Positions 55,418 through 64,000 of a stretch of 64,000 bases of DNA are shown piece by piece. Source of the DNA: Microbacter margulisiae (lineage in GTDB: Bacteria; Bacteroidota; Bacteroidia; Bacteroidales; Paludibacteraceae); NCBI RefSeq assembly GCF_014192515.1, contig NZ_JACHYB010000001.1, positions 558,001 through 622,000 on the forward strand. The letters are read 5' to 3'. Within the stretch, counting starts at the first letter, position 1, and the number at the start of each line of letters is the position of its first letter. The position numbers and the translations under genes are program-made. The notes under the pieces were generated by a model. That model did no database searches. It saw only the letters and a program-made list of their open reading frames with translations, and was not told the DNA's origin.

Positions 55418-58306
55418 ATGCAAACACAATATGTACGTTGGCGTTTCCTCCTATTTCTCATATCTTTATTATCAGTGACTTGTTTTTCGTTGCATGCTAC
55501 TGATTTTGTCCCTATCGTTTCAAATTTCACCAAAAAAGAATATAAAGCGGCAAATCAAAACTGGACAGTGGGTCAGGATAAACATGGCTATATGTACTTT
55601 GGTAATAATGATGGATTATTGAGGTATGACGGCACTTCGTGGGAGCTCTTTCGTATTCCCGGCAATCGTGTGGTACGGTCTCTTTTAATTGGTCAGGATG
55701 GAAGGATATATGTTGGTTCGTATGAGGAATTTGGCTATTTTGAACCAAAACCCGATGGCCAGCTGTGTTATCATTCCTTGTCGCAACTCCTGAAAAATTA
55801 TACAATGCAGAATGATGAGATATGGAGCATTCTTTCGATAGGCGGTAAAATTTATTTTCAGTCCTTTACTTCTTTCTTTGTGTTTGATGGGAAAACAGTT
55901 ACAGGATGCCGCGAGCCATTAACTTTTTTGATCTTTAATAAATACAGAAATGCTATCTATACCCATGTTGACGGGAAAAGCTTATCCAGGATGGATCCTG
56001 CCACCGGTCAGTTTTATCCTGTAATAGCCCATAACGCACCTCCGGATCCTGTTATTTCGATTCTTCCTTATGATGCCCATCGGGCTTTGCTGGTTACCAC
56101 CACCGGAGGACTTTTTTTGTTGGATGGAAATCAATGCCAGGTGTTCAAAAATGACGCCAATGACTTATTGAAAAAGGCACAAGCCAACAGGGCGATAATG
56201 ACAAAAGATTCCGTGTTTGTGATTGGCACTATTTTGGACGGAGCTATTGCTATCAACAAAAAAGGGAAAGTCCTTTGGCAGTTGAACACGTCAAATGCTC
56301 TTCAAAACAATACCATATTGGGAATTTATTGTGATAAGGTAAACAATGTGTGGTTAGCACTGGATAAAGGAGTCTCACTGATTCACAATGGTGGAAATGT
56401 GCATTATGTTGCTGCCTTTCAACCTTCGATAGGAGCAATTTATGATGTAAATATTGATAAATCGTCTATTTATATCGGAACCAATCAAGGTTTGTATATA
56501 GGTACGGTAAGTAATCTAAGTAGTAACACCAAATCGCTGTCGGTACAATTAGTTCCTCAGATACGTGGACAGGTATGGAGTCTTGCCAGGTTTGACAACC
56601 AGTTGTTTGTGGGAAATAATGAGTCAACTTATTGTTTTGACGGGAAAAATTTAACGCCGGTGTGCGATGTAAAGGGTGGTTTTTGTCTGAAAAGAGGGGT
56701 AATCAATGGACAGGATGTACTTGTACAAGGGACCTACACACAGCTTTGCATTTATAAAAAGAATATCCGGGGAAGATGGGCATTTAGCAATGTAGTCGAT
56801 AGTTTTATTAATCCGATACGTTATCTCGAAGTTGATTATCAGGGCACAATATGGGCATCTCATTTGCAACTGGGGTTATATCGCATCGTGCTTGCTCCTG
56901 ATTTGCAACATATCCGGTCAATCCATTTGTATACCCATTTTGACGGTAAAACTCCTACTAATATTACGGTATTTAAAATTGGGAATCGGGTGGTTTTCAA
57001 CAACGGAGTACGGTTTTATACCTTTGACGATTTGAGCAAAAAAATTATCCCTTACGATCTGCTGAATAACGGACTTGGAATTTTTGCATCGGCTTACAGA
57101 GTCCTGCATTTCAGGGATGATTATTACTGGTTTATCCGTGATGAAGATGCCGCTTTGGCTGAAGTTACAAATGACAAGGTAACCATTGTTGATGTAATTC
57201 AGTATGCTTCCTTGCCCGGAGAAACCGTGGATAAGAGTGAAACTATTCTTCCTGTTTCAGACTCACAATGTTTGATTGGTATGGAGAATGGTCTGGCTCT
57301 TTATCAGTTGCCGAATCAAAACATTACGAATGAAGTCCGTTTTCCGCTTGCCATTAAAAGCGTAAATGCAATGAATATGGATAATTCTGAACAATTCAGG
57401 GTATCATTAATCAATCCGAAACCATTGCCATTCAGGCTCAATTCAGTTGAATTTACGGTTGCATTCCCTAATTATAACGATCTGGATAATATATACTACC
57501 GGTATAAGTTGGATGGCTTTGATACCCGTTGGTCGGATCTGAAAACTACGCCATATCAGGAATATACCCGCCTTCCATATAATCATTATGTGTTTAATGC
57601 GGAAGTGGTTACATCAACCGGAAAAGTAGTTGACCGCATCTCCTATTCTTTTGAGATTCTTCCTCCTTTTTACCTGAGTATATGGGCTAAGTTGTTGTAT
57701 TTAATGATGTTCATTGGCCTTGTTTTGGTTGCTATTCACAGGACAAAGATATTTTTGCTGAAGAAAAAAGCTAAAATCGAACAAATGCATACCGAATTAC
57801 GCCGCAAGGAAGTAGAAGAACGGGAACAGCGTATCATGAGACTGGAAAAGGAAAAGCTTGAAACCGAACTGACGCTGAAAAGTAAGGAGTTGGCCAGTTC
57901 CACAATGTCAATCATCAAAAAGAACGATATTTTGACAACTATTAAAGAAGAGCTGGTTTATCAGAAAAAACAACTGGGGACACAGTATCCCAAAAAATAT
58001 TTTGATAAGATTGTTCATATCGTCGATGAAAATCTTTCTACAGAAGATGACTGGGCAATCTTTCAAACCAACTTTGACCGTATTCATGACAACTTCTTCC
58101 GCAAACTCCATGAACGCTATCCCGAACTGACATCAAACGATTTGCGTCTATGTGCTTATTTGCGTCTTAACCTGACTTCAAAAGACATCGCCAACCTGAT
58201 GAATATCTCCCTGAAAGGCGTCGAAGCAGGACGTTCGCGATTGAGAAAGAGGTTGCATATCCCTCCTGAAAAAAATCTGACAGAGTTTATGATCGAAATT
58301 AAATGA
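55418..58306 (+). CDS. Membrane-spanning regulator: propeller sensor, Y_Y_Y domain, coiled coil, LuxR-type HTH
   Basis: A 962-residue one-protein sensor-regulator. After a signal sequence (about 1-27) come about fourteen propeller blades (QDKHGYMYFGNNDGLLRYDG near 52 is the first) and a Y_Y_Y domain (NIYYRYKLDGFDTRWSDLKT, about 690). One transmembrane helix lies near 755-775, then a long charged coiled coil (about 785-840) and a C-terminal HTH (SNDLRLCAYLRLNLTSKDIANLM, about 905; SLKGVEAGRSRLRKRL). No kinase or receiver domain is present. It probably senses a periplasmic ligand and binds DNA itself. Confidence 0.85.
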   Translation: MQTQYVRWRFLLFLISLLSVTCFSLHATDFVPIVSNFTKKEYKAANQNWTVGQDKHGYMYFGNNDGLLRYDGTSWELFRIPGNRVVRSLLIGQDGRIYVGSYEEFGYFEPKPDGQLCYHSLSQLLKNYTMQNDEIWSILSIGGKIYFQSFTSFFVFDGKTVTGCREPLTFLIFNKYRNAIYTHVDGKSLSRMDPATGQFYPVIAHNAPPDPVISILPYDAHRALLVTTTGGLFLLDGNQCQVFKNDANDLLKKAQANRAIMTKDSVFVIGTILDGAIAINKKGKVLWQLNTSNALQNNTILGIYCDKVNNVWLALDKGVSLIHNGGNVHYVAAFQPSIGAIYDVNIDKSSIYIGTNQGLYIGTVSNLSSNTKSLSVQLVPQIRGQVWSLARFDNQLFVGNNESTYCFDGKNLTPVCDVKGGFCLKRGVINGQDVLVQGTYTQLCIYKKNIRGRWAFSNVVDSFINPIRYLEVDYQGTIWASHLQLGLYRIVLAPDLQHIRSIHLYTHFDGKTPTNITVFKIGNRVVFNNGVRFYTFDDLSKKIIPYDLLNNGLGIFASAYRVLHFRDDYYWFIRDEDAALAEVTNDKVTIVDVIQYASLPGETVDKSETILPVSDSQCLIGMENGLALYQLPNQNITNEVRFPLAIKSVNAMNMDNSEQFRVSLINPKPLPFRLNSVEFTVAFPNYNDLDNIYYRYKLDGFDTRWSDLKTTPYQEYTRLPYNHYVFNAEVVTSTGKVVDRISYSFEILPPFYLSIWAKLLYLMMFIGLVLVAIHRTKIFLLKKKAKIEQMHTELRRKEVEEREQRIMRLEKEKLETELTLKSKELASSTMSIIKKNDILTTIKEELVYQKKQLGTQYPKKYFDKIVHIVDENLSTEDDWAIFQTNFDRIHDNFFRKLHERYPELTSNDLRLCAYLRLNLTSKDIANLMNISLKGVEAGRSRLRKRLHIPPEKNLTEFMIEIK

Positions 58307-58641
58307 TGGGAAACAGTAAGTTAGAGAAGTTGGAAAGATCAGAAATTAAGGAAGAAATACTGAACTGAGAAACCGATGATTATTGAACTATTGGTATCGA
58401 TCAACAATTCAATTGATTAGCTTTATTTACATCTTTAAAATTTCATTTTTTCGAATTTCAAACCTTCTTTGCAGTTCTGTTGTGCACAAACGACTTGCGA
58501 AAATAAAAAATGTTTATCTTTGCAGGTGATAACTGCATTGTTTACTTATTTATTCCTACATTTTGGATAATATTAACCATTCCAAGCCATAGCTAAATAA
58601 ATGGCGGGGACGTCTTTCAATATACATAGGATCATTTTCCA
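58307..58641. other. Non-coding stretch with a -7 box
   Basis: The only feature seen is TATCTTTG at 58515-58522, with CTTG 17 bp upstream, a probable promoter for the MBL-fold gene with a leader of about 110 nt. Confidence 0.4.
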
Positions 58642-59487
58642 ATGAAAATTGCAACACTTACAGAGAATACAATTCCTCGGGGATCGATGCTTGAAGCACG
58701 ACACGGATTGGGGCTGTATATCGAAACGGAAACAATGAGACTCTTATTCGACTGCGGGCCGGATGAATCTTTTGTACGCAATGCAGATGCATTGGACATC
58801 GATATTTCGACTGTTGATGCCGTTGTGTTATCTCATGCGCATTATGATCATGGGGGAGGATTACGGGCTTTTTTTGCTATGAACGATCATGCCCCTATCT
58901 ATCTGCTTGAAGCTGCTAAAAACAAATACTATTCTATCAGCAGGAGTCCTGTATTCCGATATATAGGACTAGATTCCGATTTGTTTGAGGAGTATAACGA
59001 GCGGTTTATCTTTTTTTCTGCATCTATCGATGTGTCTGATTCAGTTCATTTGTTTGCTGTTGGTGAATACAATACTTTTCACCCACGTTTCAACTCTCTT
59101 TTATATAAAGAAAAAGAGGGAAAGATGTTGCCTGACGATTTTACTCATGAGCTTGTGATGGCTGTCACAGAACATAGCATCAATACAGTATTTACGGGTT
59201 GTGCCCATAGCGGCATCCTTAATATGGTGCATACAGTGCTTGAGCAGATACCTGCCATTCCCATTCACACATTAGTGGGTGGATTCCATCTGATCAATAC
59301 TGCTACAAAGACTTTAGGAGAGACTCCTGAAACGGTGTGGATGCTGGCAAAGGAACTGGATAGGCTGGGGATTTCCCGTGTATATACGGGACACTGTACC
59401 GGCGAAGAGGGGTTCCGCAATTTGCAAGCCATATTTGGAGCAAGGATTGAAGCTTTATATACCGGAAAGAGATTTGCTACGGCTTGA
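58642..59487 (+). CDS. MBL-fold metallohydrolase
   Basis: A 281-residue protein of the metallo-beta-lactamase fold. The metal motif is VVLSHAHYDHGGGL (about 60-73, HxHxDH), with further ligands likely in FTGCAHSGI (about 190) and YTGHCTGEEG near the C terminus. The layout resembles the group annotated as methanopterin-pathway dihydropterin phosphate synthases and other anaerobe MBL enzymes; the true substrate is unknown. It ends 9 bp from a convergent ferredoxin gene. Confidence 0.8.
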   Translation: MKIATLTENTIPRGSMLEARHGLGLYIETETMRLLFDCGPDESFVRNADALDIDISTVDAVVLSHAHYDHGGGLRAFFAMNDHAPIYLLEAAKNKYYSISRSPVFRYIGLDSDLFEEYNERFIFFSASIDVSDSVHLFAVGEYNTFHPRFNSLLYKEKEGKMLPDDFTHELVMAVTEHSINTVFTGCAHSGILNMVHTVLEQIPAIPIHTLVGGFHLINTATKTLGETPETVWMLAKELDRLGISRVYTGHCTGEEGFRNLQAIFGARIEALYTGKRFATA

Positions 59488-59496
59488 CGGTTATTT

Positions 59497-59748
59497 CTAG
59501 GTATTGCTTACGGGGATTTTCTCTATCTGTATGGCCCGATGACGACAAATTGTGACGCAATGTCCACATCCGGTGCAAGCCTGTGGATAAGAAAGCGCTG
59601 CTTTGTATTTCAATGGGAGACCTAACAGATTTTTCCATCTTGGAAAGGGTTGTTCTACCAAAGCAATAGCATATTGATGGCATACTTCTACACAATCGCC
59701 GCAGCCATGGCAACGGTCCGCATGAATAGTAGGAATTCGTTTTGTCAT
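59497..59748 (-). CDS. Small 2[4Fe-4S] ferredoxin-like protein
   Basis: An 83-residue protein with two CxxCxxCxxxC motifs: CHGCGDCVEVC (about 12-22) and CTGCGHCVTIC (about 57-67). Each is followed by a basic residue or His where a Pro is more common, which may shift the potential. It carries electrons in the cytoplasm; a partner is not evident. Its start at MTKRIPTI is chosen over an upstream ATG because ferredoxins begin just before the first cluster. Confidence 0.82.
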   Translation of the reverse strand: MTKRIPTIHADRCHGCGDCVEVCHQYAIALVEQPFPRWKNLLGLPLKYKAALSYPQACTGCGHCVTICRHRAIQIEKIPVSNT

Positions 59749-60019
59749 ATTGATAAAATTTATGATGCAACATATATTGCTCATTTAGAAAGACGAACTT
59801 AAGTCTTAGGGTTTTTAAAAATAAGGTACTGGGAGCGAAAATTCATACTACTAAAACGAACAAGAAAGGAAGAAATAAAATACTGGATAGCATATTCACT
59901 TTCGAGTCGGGTTCTGTTTTTATTGTCATGTGTTAAAAAAATAACATTTATATTGTCTGTTGCCATCTTGTATTTTGCTTCGCCTTCTCCATTGCTTACA
60001 TGAATATGTATTGGTAAGT

Positions 60020-61500
60020 CAATGTCGTTTAATTAAGGTGAAGCTATAATCTTTTGTAATTCATGGAGTAAAGTTTTTTGGGCTTTTTCTTTCGTTCGTT
60101 ACTACGTCCCGGACGGATGACTTCTCTGGTTTTTTCAACCACTGAATCGAATGCCTGCATTGCTTTTTCAAATTGTTGTTTAAGCAGTAGTGGTATCAGA
60201 ATATTTTGAGTCATTGATAAAGCATTTGTTTGATTAATCTGTTGATTGTATTTTCTTTGTTCATCAGCCTTGTATTCTTCTCTTACTTTTTCGTCAATGG
60301 GATGCGCGTAAATAGCACAAAGACTCATTAAAAAGATTTTTGCATGAAAATCTTGCCTTACCGCTATGGCTGTTTTACCTGAGAAATCTTCTAATTCTAT
60401 TCTGCTTTTTAGCAACTTATATGCTTCTTCTACTCCCCAGCGAAGATGATACAATTCATCAAAATCTTCGTATTTATATTTTTCTGCATCTATCAAAGAG
60501 GTACACAATATCTCTTTGCTTCCATCCGGCAAACCTATTTTTACTAAACGGCAGGTGATCGTTGTATCTTGCATGTGGGGATATTCAGCCAACTTCTTTC
60601 TGTCTTTTTTTGGCAAGGTAAAAGTTACGATCCTTTCTTTTTCTTCACTTTCGGTAAAATCTTTTACCTTTAACCACCAATCCTCTTTCAAGCGAACACA
60701 AAATTCAATCCCCTCGGCCTGAAGTAAAAACAACAACCAGAAACTTGGATAGCCCCGATCAAGTAGCAATAAATCTCCTTTTTTGACTTTGGATAAATGC
60801 TTCATTAATAAACTGTTTTCGCTGCTTGAATAAGGTGCTAATTGCCCTTCAATAGTAACCTTGTTCAAAACATCATACAGCACCGATCCCAAAGCCAATG
60901 AACGTGGGCTATCTGCTTTGGGACCAAATTCATGCACCCCAAATTCCTCTACCACACTTGGGTGATTCGGCAGCACCAAACGCGTTCCATCGACAGCTAA
61001 CACCCGATGCTCTTCCCATAAATAATAGGGCGCTTCATCATAAAAAGTATTCACAGCAACTTCATTCAGTCGTTCAAAAGCCCATGGATCCAATTTGGAA
61101 CGAGCTGTCGAAAAAGCACCTTTTGTTACGGCTCGAATATTAAAATCCGATTGATTAACCGCTTTGAAAAAACCGTCTAATTCTCGTTGTATGGATGACT
61201 TAAATGTTATGATCAATACAATTAAATTTTTGAATGTCAGTACTCTATCTCGTGTAAATACTTTTTTAAGGACACCTCGTGAGCGTCCCCTAAACTCTTC
61301 GTTATCAAGTTCATACACTATGTTTTTAGATACATTTCCACGGTAATCCGCTTTTTGATTAGTACTTGGGTTACCCCCATTAATATATGGTTTAAAAATA
61401 CGAAGAAATTCTCACACTACAAAATACAAACAACTTTTTCTTTGAGGTAATTCATTTCCTGTCAGACTCTAAGATGGGTATTCTTAATTAAACGACATTG
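60020..61500 (-). mobile_element. Complete IS4-family insertion sequence (1481 bp)
   Basis: Both ends carry the perfect 18-bp inverted repeat CAATGTCGTTTAATTAAG (60020-60037 and 61483-61500). A 10-bp direct repeat, ATTGGTAAGT, flanks it at 60010-60019 and 61501-61510, in the size range usual for IS4 elements. One full-length transposase gene ends 6 bp from the left repeat. The element looks intact and recent. Confidence 0.95.
60044..61318 (-). CDS. IS4-family transposase
   Basis: A 424-residue DDE transposase. LAVDGTRLVLPNHP (about 107-120) carries the first Asp, LLLLDRGYPSFW (about 183-194) the second, and YHLRWGVEEAYKLLKSR (about 289-305) the YREK signature of the IS4 family with the Glu. 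The frame is complete. Confidence 0.93.
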   Translation of the reverse strand: MYELDNEEFRGRSRGVLKKVFTRDRVLTFKNLIVLIITFKSSIQRELDGFFKAVNQSDFNIRAVTKGAFSTARSKLDPWAFERLNEVAVNTFYDEAPYYLWEEHRVLAVDGTRLVLPNHPSVVEEFGVHEFGPKADSPRSLALGSVLYDVLNKVTIEGQLAPYSSSENSLLMKHLSKVKKGDLLLLDRGYPSFWLLFLLQAEGIEFCVRLKEDWWLKVKDFTESEEKERIVTFTLPKKDRKKLAEYPHMQDTTITCRLVKIGLPDGSKEILCTSLIDAEKYKYEDFDELYHLRWGVEEAYKLLKSRIELEDFSGKTAIAVRQDFHAKIFLMSLCAIYAHPIDEKVREEYKADEQRKYNQQINQTNALSMTQNILIPLLLKQQFEKAMQAFDSVVEKTREVIRPGRSNERKKKPKKLYSMNYKRL

Positions 61501-61766
61501 ATTGGTAAGTGATCATTTGAATAAAAGAAAAAGCGTAGTCCAAAAAAATAGAACAAAGTTGGCATTTTGTATCTTTTCAATTATCATACAAATATATAGC
61601 ATATTCCTGTTTGTTACGCCAAGTGCATTGGGTTACTTGAGTCAAAAGGTGAAAGGAGCCCTGTTTCCCATCTATTTTGCACAGTTTGTAATTTTTTACA
61701 CTTCGTAAGGCCGTGTTGTAAGCTCAATTGTTTTATTTTGCAATCACTAATTAAAATTGATGGAAT

Positions 61767-62432
61767 ATGATTTACTTAGCTGATACAGCCAACTTTGATG
61801 AACTCAATGAGCTGTTTTCGTACTTCCCGATTGCAGGGGTAACAACCAATCCGACTATTATTGCCGCTGAAAACAAACCGTTGTCACAAATCCTGCCGAA
61901 ACTGATCGATCTTGTCGGCAACAAGATGCTGCATGTTCAGATGATCAGTACCAAAGCTGAAGACATGCTGCGGGAAGCCAAAACGTACAAATCGAAATTT
62001 AATCTGGGCGATAACTTTTTTGCAAAAATACCTGTTTCGAGAGAAGGCTACCGTGCTATCCCCATGCTGAAAGAAGCCGGTATCAATGTCACTGCCACGG
62101 CCATTTTTACCCAACAACAAGCATTGATAGCGGCCAGGGCAGGTGCCGATTGGGTGGCTCCCTACGTGAACCGTCTGGACAACATCTCGTCACATGGCAT
62201 CGAAGTAGTGAAACACATCGTAGACAATATCGAACACTTCAAACTGGAAACGAAAGTGCTTGCCGCCAGTTTCAAAACCGTTGACCAGGTGCATCGCGTC
62301 AGTATGGTGGGAAGCCATGCCGCTACCATCAGTTTCGATGTACTTGAACGCCTGCGCAGCCACCCCATGACCGACATGAGTCTGGAATGGTTCGAAAGAG
62401 ACGGCGCCGGACTGTATGATATCGAATTCTAA
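61767..62432 (+). CDS. Fructose-6-phosphate aldolase/transaldolase family protein
   Basis: A 221-residue class I aldolase. It opens MIYLADTANFDELNELF with the Asp, and GVTTNPTIIA (about 24-33) follows. The Schiff-base Lys is in FFAKIPVSREG (about 87), then NVTATAIFT (about 109). The C-terminal segment KVLAASFKTVDQV matches the family. Short proteins of this type are either transaldolases (talC) or fructose-6-phosphate aldolases; sequence alone does not decide. It lies just beyond the IS4 element on the opposite strand from the broken gene. Confidence 0.88.
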   Translation: MIYLADTANFDELNELFSYFPIAGVTTNPTIIAAENKPLSQILPKLIDLVGNKMLHVQMISTKAEDMLREAKTYKSKFNLGDNFFAKIPVSREGYRAIPMLKEAGINVTATAIFTQQQALIAARAGADWVAPYVNRLDNISSHGIEVVKHIVDNIEHFKLETKVLAASFKTVDQVHRVSMVGSHAATISFDVLERLRSHPMTDMSLEWFERDGAGLYDIEF

Positions 62433-62506
62433 GCTGGATATAATCCCCGTCGAAAAGTAGTTGGCGTCTATGGATGAAGTCTTGCAAACAGAATTTTAGA
62501 GACGGC

Positions 62507-62540
62507 TTTGTCTAAATTGTCAATAAAAGGTGTATCTTTG
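62507..62540 (+). promoter_or_regulatory. Probable tatA promoter
   Basis: TTTG at 62507-62510 and TATCTTTG at 62533-62540 are 22 bp apart, the best promoter match in the window. It leaves a leader of about 45 nt before tatA. Confidence 0.7.
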
Positions 62541-62592
62541 CCTCTGATTCATTCACGAAACACTGTTCAATCCAATTATAAAATCTATTCGT

Positions 62593-62796
62593 ATGCACAC
62601 GTTATTGTTTCTCAGTTCCGAGCATATCATCATTATCGCGTTGGTAGTGCTTTTATTGTTTGGCGGCAAAAAGATTCCCGAACTCATGCATGGCCTTGGC
62701 AAAGGGGTCAAAAGTTTTAAAGACGGCATGAATGAAGTGGGAGAGGAGATGAAAAAAGAGGTCAAACAAGACGACAAAGAAGCCGATAAAAAGTAA
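62593..62796 (+). CDS. tatA: Twin-arginine translocase subunit TatA
   Basis: A 67-residue inner-membrane protein. One hydrophobic helix (about 12-23) is followed by FGGKKIPELMHGLGKGVKSFKDGM (about 23-46), the conserved FG hinge and amphipathic helix, and a charged Lys/Glu/Asp tail. It forms the pore-like ring with TatC (8.3-9.1 kb). It stands alone with its own promoter. Confidence 0.93.
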   Translation: MHTLLFLSSEHIIIIALVVLLLFGGKKIPELMHGLGKGVKSFKDGMNEVGEEMKKEVKQDDKEADKK

Positions 62797-62881
62797 GAGA
62801 TTCATCGTCAGGCATTCCTTTCCTAAAGCACAAGAGTTCGTTATTGCACCCTGCAGTGATGAACTTTTTTTATGTTTTATC

Positions 62882-63334
62882 CTAAAGTGTTACGTTAGGT
62901 GGTAAAAATTGAGTAATGTCTTTGTTGTAGAACAGCAGGTCGCGTACTACTGTGGATGAAATAAACGAATAGGCAGGGTTGGTATTGAGAATGACTGTTT
63001 CGATACCGATCAGTTGACGGTTGGCGTCGGCAATAGTGCGTTCATATTCAAAATCACTTACGGAACGAACCCCACGCAGGATAAATGAAGCTTCTTCCTG
63101 TTTGGCAAAGTTGACTGTCAAGTCATCGTATGATTTAATTTTCACGCGCGGTTCATTGGCAAATGCCTGCCGAATCATTTCCAGCCGCTTTTCAATCGTA
63201 AAGAATGTCTTTTTGGTTTGATTGATCCCTACGCCGATAACGATTTCGTCGAACAGATCCAATCCTCGCAGCACAATATCGTAATGGCCTATGGTGAACG
63301 GATCGAAAGTCCCGGGAAAGATGGCTCGTTTCAT
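62882..63334 (-). CDS. coaD: Phosphopantetheine adenylyltransferase
   Basis: A 150-residue enzyme for the fourth step of coenzyme A synthesis. [19 protein letters not shown] (about 3-21) holds the TxGH nucleotide motif, [10 protein letters not shown] (about 40) binds phosphopantetheine, [15 protein letters not shown] (about 84-98) and the late [12 protein letters not shown] are typical. The start at MKRAIFPG is chosen over an ATG 18 bp upstream. pgi lies upstream on the same strand, with a terminator between. Confidence 0.95.
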   Translation of the reverse strand: MKRAIFPGTFDPFTIGHYDIVLRGLDLFDEIVIGVGINQTKKTFFTIEKRLEMIRQAFANEPRVKIKSYDDLTVNFAKQEEASFILRGVRSVSDFEYERTIADANRQLIGIETVILNTNPAYSFISSTVVRDLLFYNKDITQFLPPNVTL

Positions 63335-63353
63335 ACAAATGATGTTTGTCAAT

Positions 63354-63404
63354 TAAAAAACCTTGAAATGCACTCAGGGCTCTCCGGACATGCATTTCAA
63401 GGTT
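63354..63404 (-). terminator. Intrinsic terminator of pgi
   Basis: AACCTTGAAATGCA pairs over 14 bp with TGCATTTCAAGGTT across an 18-nt loop, with a T6 run on the minus strand. It falls between pgi and coaD. Confidence 0.82.
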
Positions 63405-63415
63405 GATGATTTTAA

Positions 63416-64000
63416 TTATAGTTTTGCTTTAATTGCTTTTGTAGCTTCTTCGTAGCCTGGTTTTTCGAGCAAAGCAAACATGTTTTTCTTATAGTCTTCT
63501 ACACCGGGTTGGTCAAACGGATTGATTCCTAATATGTATCCGCTGATGCCACATGCTTTTTCAAAGAAATAGATCATTTGTCCCAGATAGAGTTCTTTAA
63601 GTTCCGGAAGTTCCAGTTTCAGGTTAGGAACACCTCCGTCCACGTGAGCGATCATAGTTCCGAGTTCAGCCATTTTGTTTACTTCGTCCACACGTTTTCC
63701 GGCCAGATAATTCAAACCGTCAAGGTTGGCCTCATCTGAAGGAACACGCACTTCGTGGTTAGACTGCTGAACAGACACTACGGTTTCAAAGATAGTGCGT
63801 TCACCCTGTTGAATCCATTGCCCCATGGAATGGAGGTCGGTTGTAAAGTCAACAGCAGCCGGGAAAATACCTTTGTTTTCTTTTCCTTCACTTTCGCCGT
63901 AGAGCTGTTTCCACCATTCGTTGAAATAGTGTAGTTTTGGATGGAAGTTGACCAGTATTTCAGTCTTTTTTCCACTTTGATAGAGCGCATTGCGAACAGC
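63416..64000 (-). CDS. pgi: Glucose-6-phosphate isomerase, C-terminal part (partial)
   Basis: The gene runs off the right edge; about the last 195 codons are seen. Reading on from the edge gives [26 protein letters not shown], then [25 protein letters not shown], the standard PGI segment, and later [17 protein letters not shown] with the conserved Gln-Pro-Gly-Val-Glu. It isomerises glucose 6-phosphate and fructose 6-phosphate in glycolysis. Confidence 0.93.
   Translation of the reverse strand, partial: AVRNALYQSGKKTEILVNFHPKLHYFNEWWKQLYGESEGKENKGIFPAAVDFTTDLHSMGQWIQQGERTIFETVVSVQQSNHEVRVPSDEANLDGLNYLAGKRVDEVNKMAELGTMIAHVDGGVPNLKLELPELKELYLGQMIYFFEKACGISGYILGINPFDQPGVEDYKKNMFALLEKPGYEEATKAIKAKL

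Larger units (their letters stand above)
59799..61565 (-). pseudogene. DUF4160 gene split by the IS4-family element
   Basis: Joining 61565-61501 to 60009-59799 on the minus strand, which removes the element and one target copy, gives an ATG-to-TAA frame of 276 nt (91 residues) with no stop. It begins MPTLFYFFGLRFFFYSNDH and goes on LPIHIHVSNGEGEAKY, the hallmark of DUF4160 proteins, often found beside DUF2442. The cut falls in the conserved HLPIHIH segment. After residue 40 the sequence drifts away from what I recall of the family, so the 3' part may have been decaying or replaced. A -7 box, TATATTTG, remains at 61589-61596. No DUF2442 gene follows. Confidence 0.75.

Noticed and set aside
61502..61708. 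68-codon plus frame to the right of the IS4 element
   Set aside because: It is antisense to the N-terminal half of the broken DUF4160 gene, begins within the target duplication at a TTG and matches nothing.

Overview
The window looks like a chromosomal segment of a Bacteroidales bacterium (Bacteroidota). The signs are -7 boxes of the TAnnTTTG type before many genes, a type IX secretion plug protein, a TonB-dependent outer-membrane receptor, a LytS/LytTR two-component pair, a long periplasmic-propeller regulator and a 2-selenouridine (selU-selD) pair. The protein set would fit the Paludibacter/Dysgonomonas side of the order, but the genus is a guess. I see no rRNA, tRNA, CRISPR array, prophage or conjugative element.

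Layout. 1-6.8 kb: end of lysA, a glycosyltransferase, dipeptidase pepD, a CDF metal exporter, a GSCFA protein, fabD and a CBM9-like protein. 7-14 kb (minus strand): a PG_1098-type methyltransferase with tatC, the type IX plug protein, an AlkD-like protein, a CBM48 protein, a B3/4 protein, pgeF and a thioesterase. 14.0-14.5 kb: a 42-bp tandem repeat. 14.5-25 kb (minus): iorB/iorA, dsrE-like, a DUF748 protein, cutC, panE, an MFS exporter and gyrB. 25-34 kb: sufE/sufS, miaA, a small periplasmic protein, a phosphosugar mutase, then the plus-strand block nucleotidyltransferase-galE-CYTH. 33.5-36.3 kb: an outer-membrane barrel, a PhzF protein, a SET protein and a cupin.

36.3-38.5 kb is an accessory patch. 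It holds a complete IS256-family element with a 9-bp target duplication, a 21-bp minisatellite and two REP-like copies. 38.5-45 kb (minus) is a probable co-regulated unit: TonB-dependent receptor, Gly/Met/Pro-rich exported protein, LytS kinase, LytTR regulator and lpxA. 45.6-59.8 kb: a DUF898 membrane protein, gpmA, a YncE-like/phosphoesterase fusion, selU-selD, a deacetylase-like protein, a SIMPL protein, a DUF1349 protein divergent from a 962-residue regulator, an MBL-fold enzyme and a small ferredoxin. 60.0-61.5 kb: a complete IS4-family element with an 18-bp perfect inverted repeat and a 10-bp target duplication. It has split a small DUF4160 gene that can be rebuilt across the insertion as an in-frame 91-codon reading frame. 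61.8-64 kb: transaldolase, tatA, coaD and the end of pgi.

Most of the window is ordinary housekeeping and envelope biology. Points worth a second look are the IS4-broken DUF4160 gene, the two minisatellites with periods of 21 and 42 bp, a roughly 75-bp leader present before two unrelated genes, and the receptor/Gly-Met-rich protein/two-component cluster. I did not find a clearly new system. All functional calls come from motifs and family resemblance read by eye.
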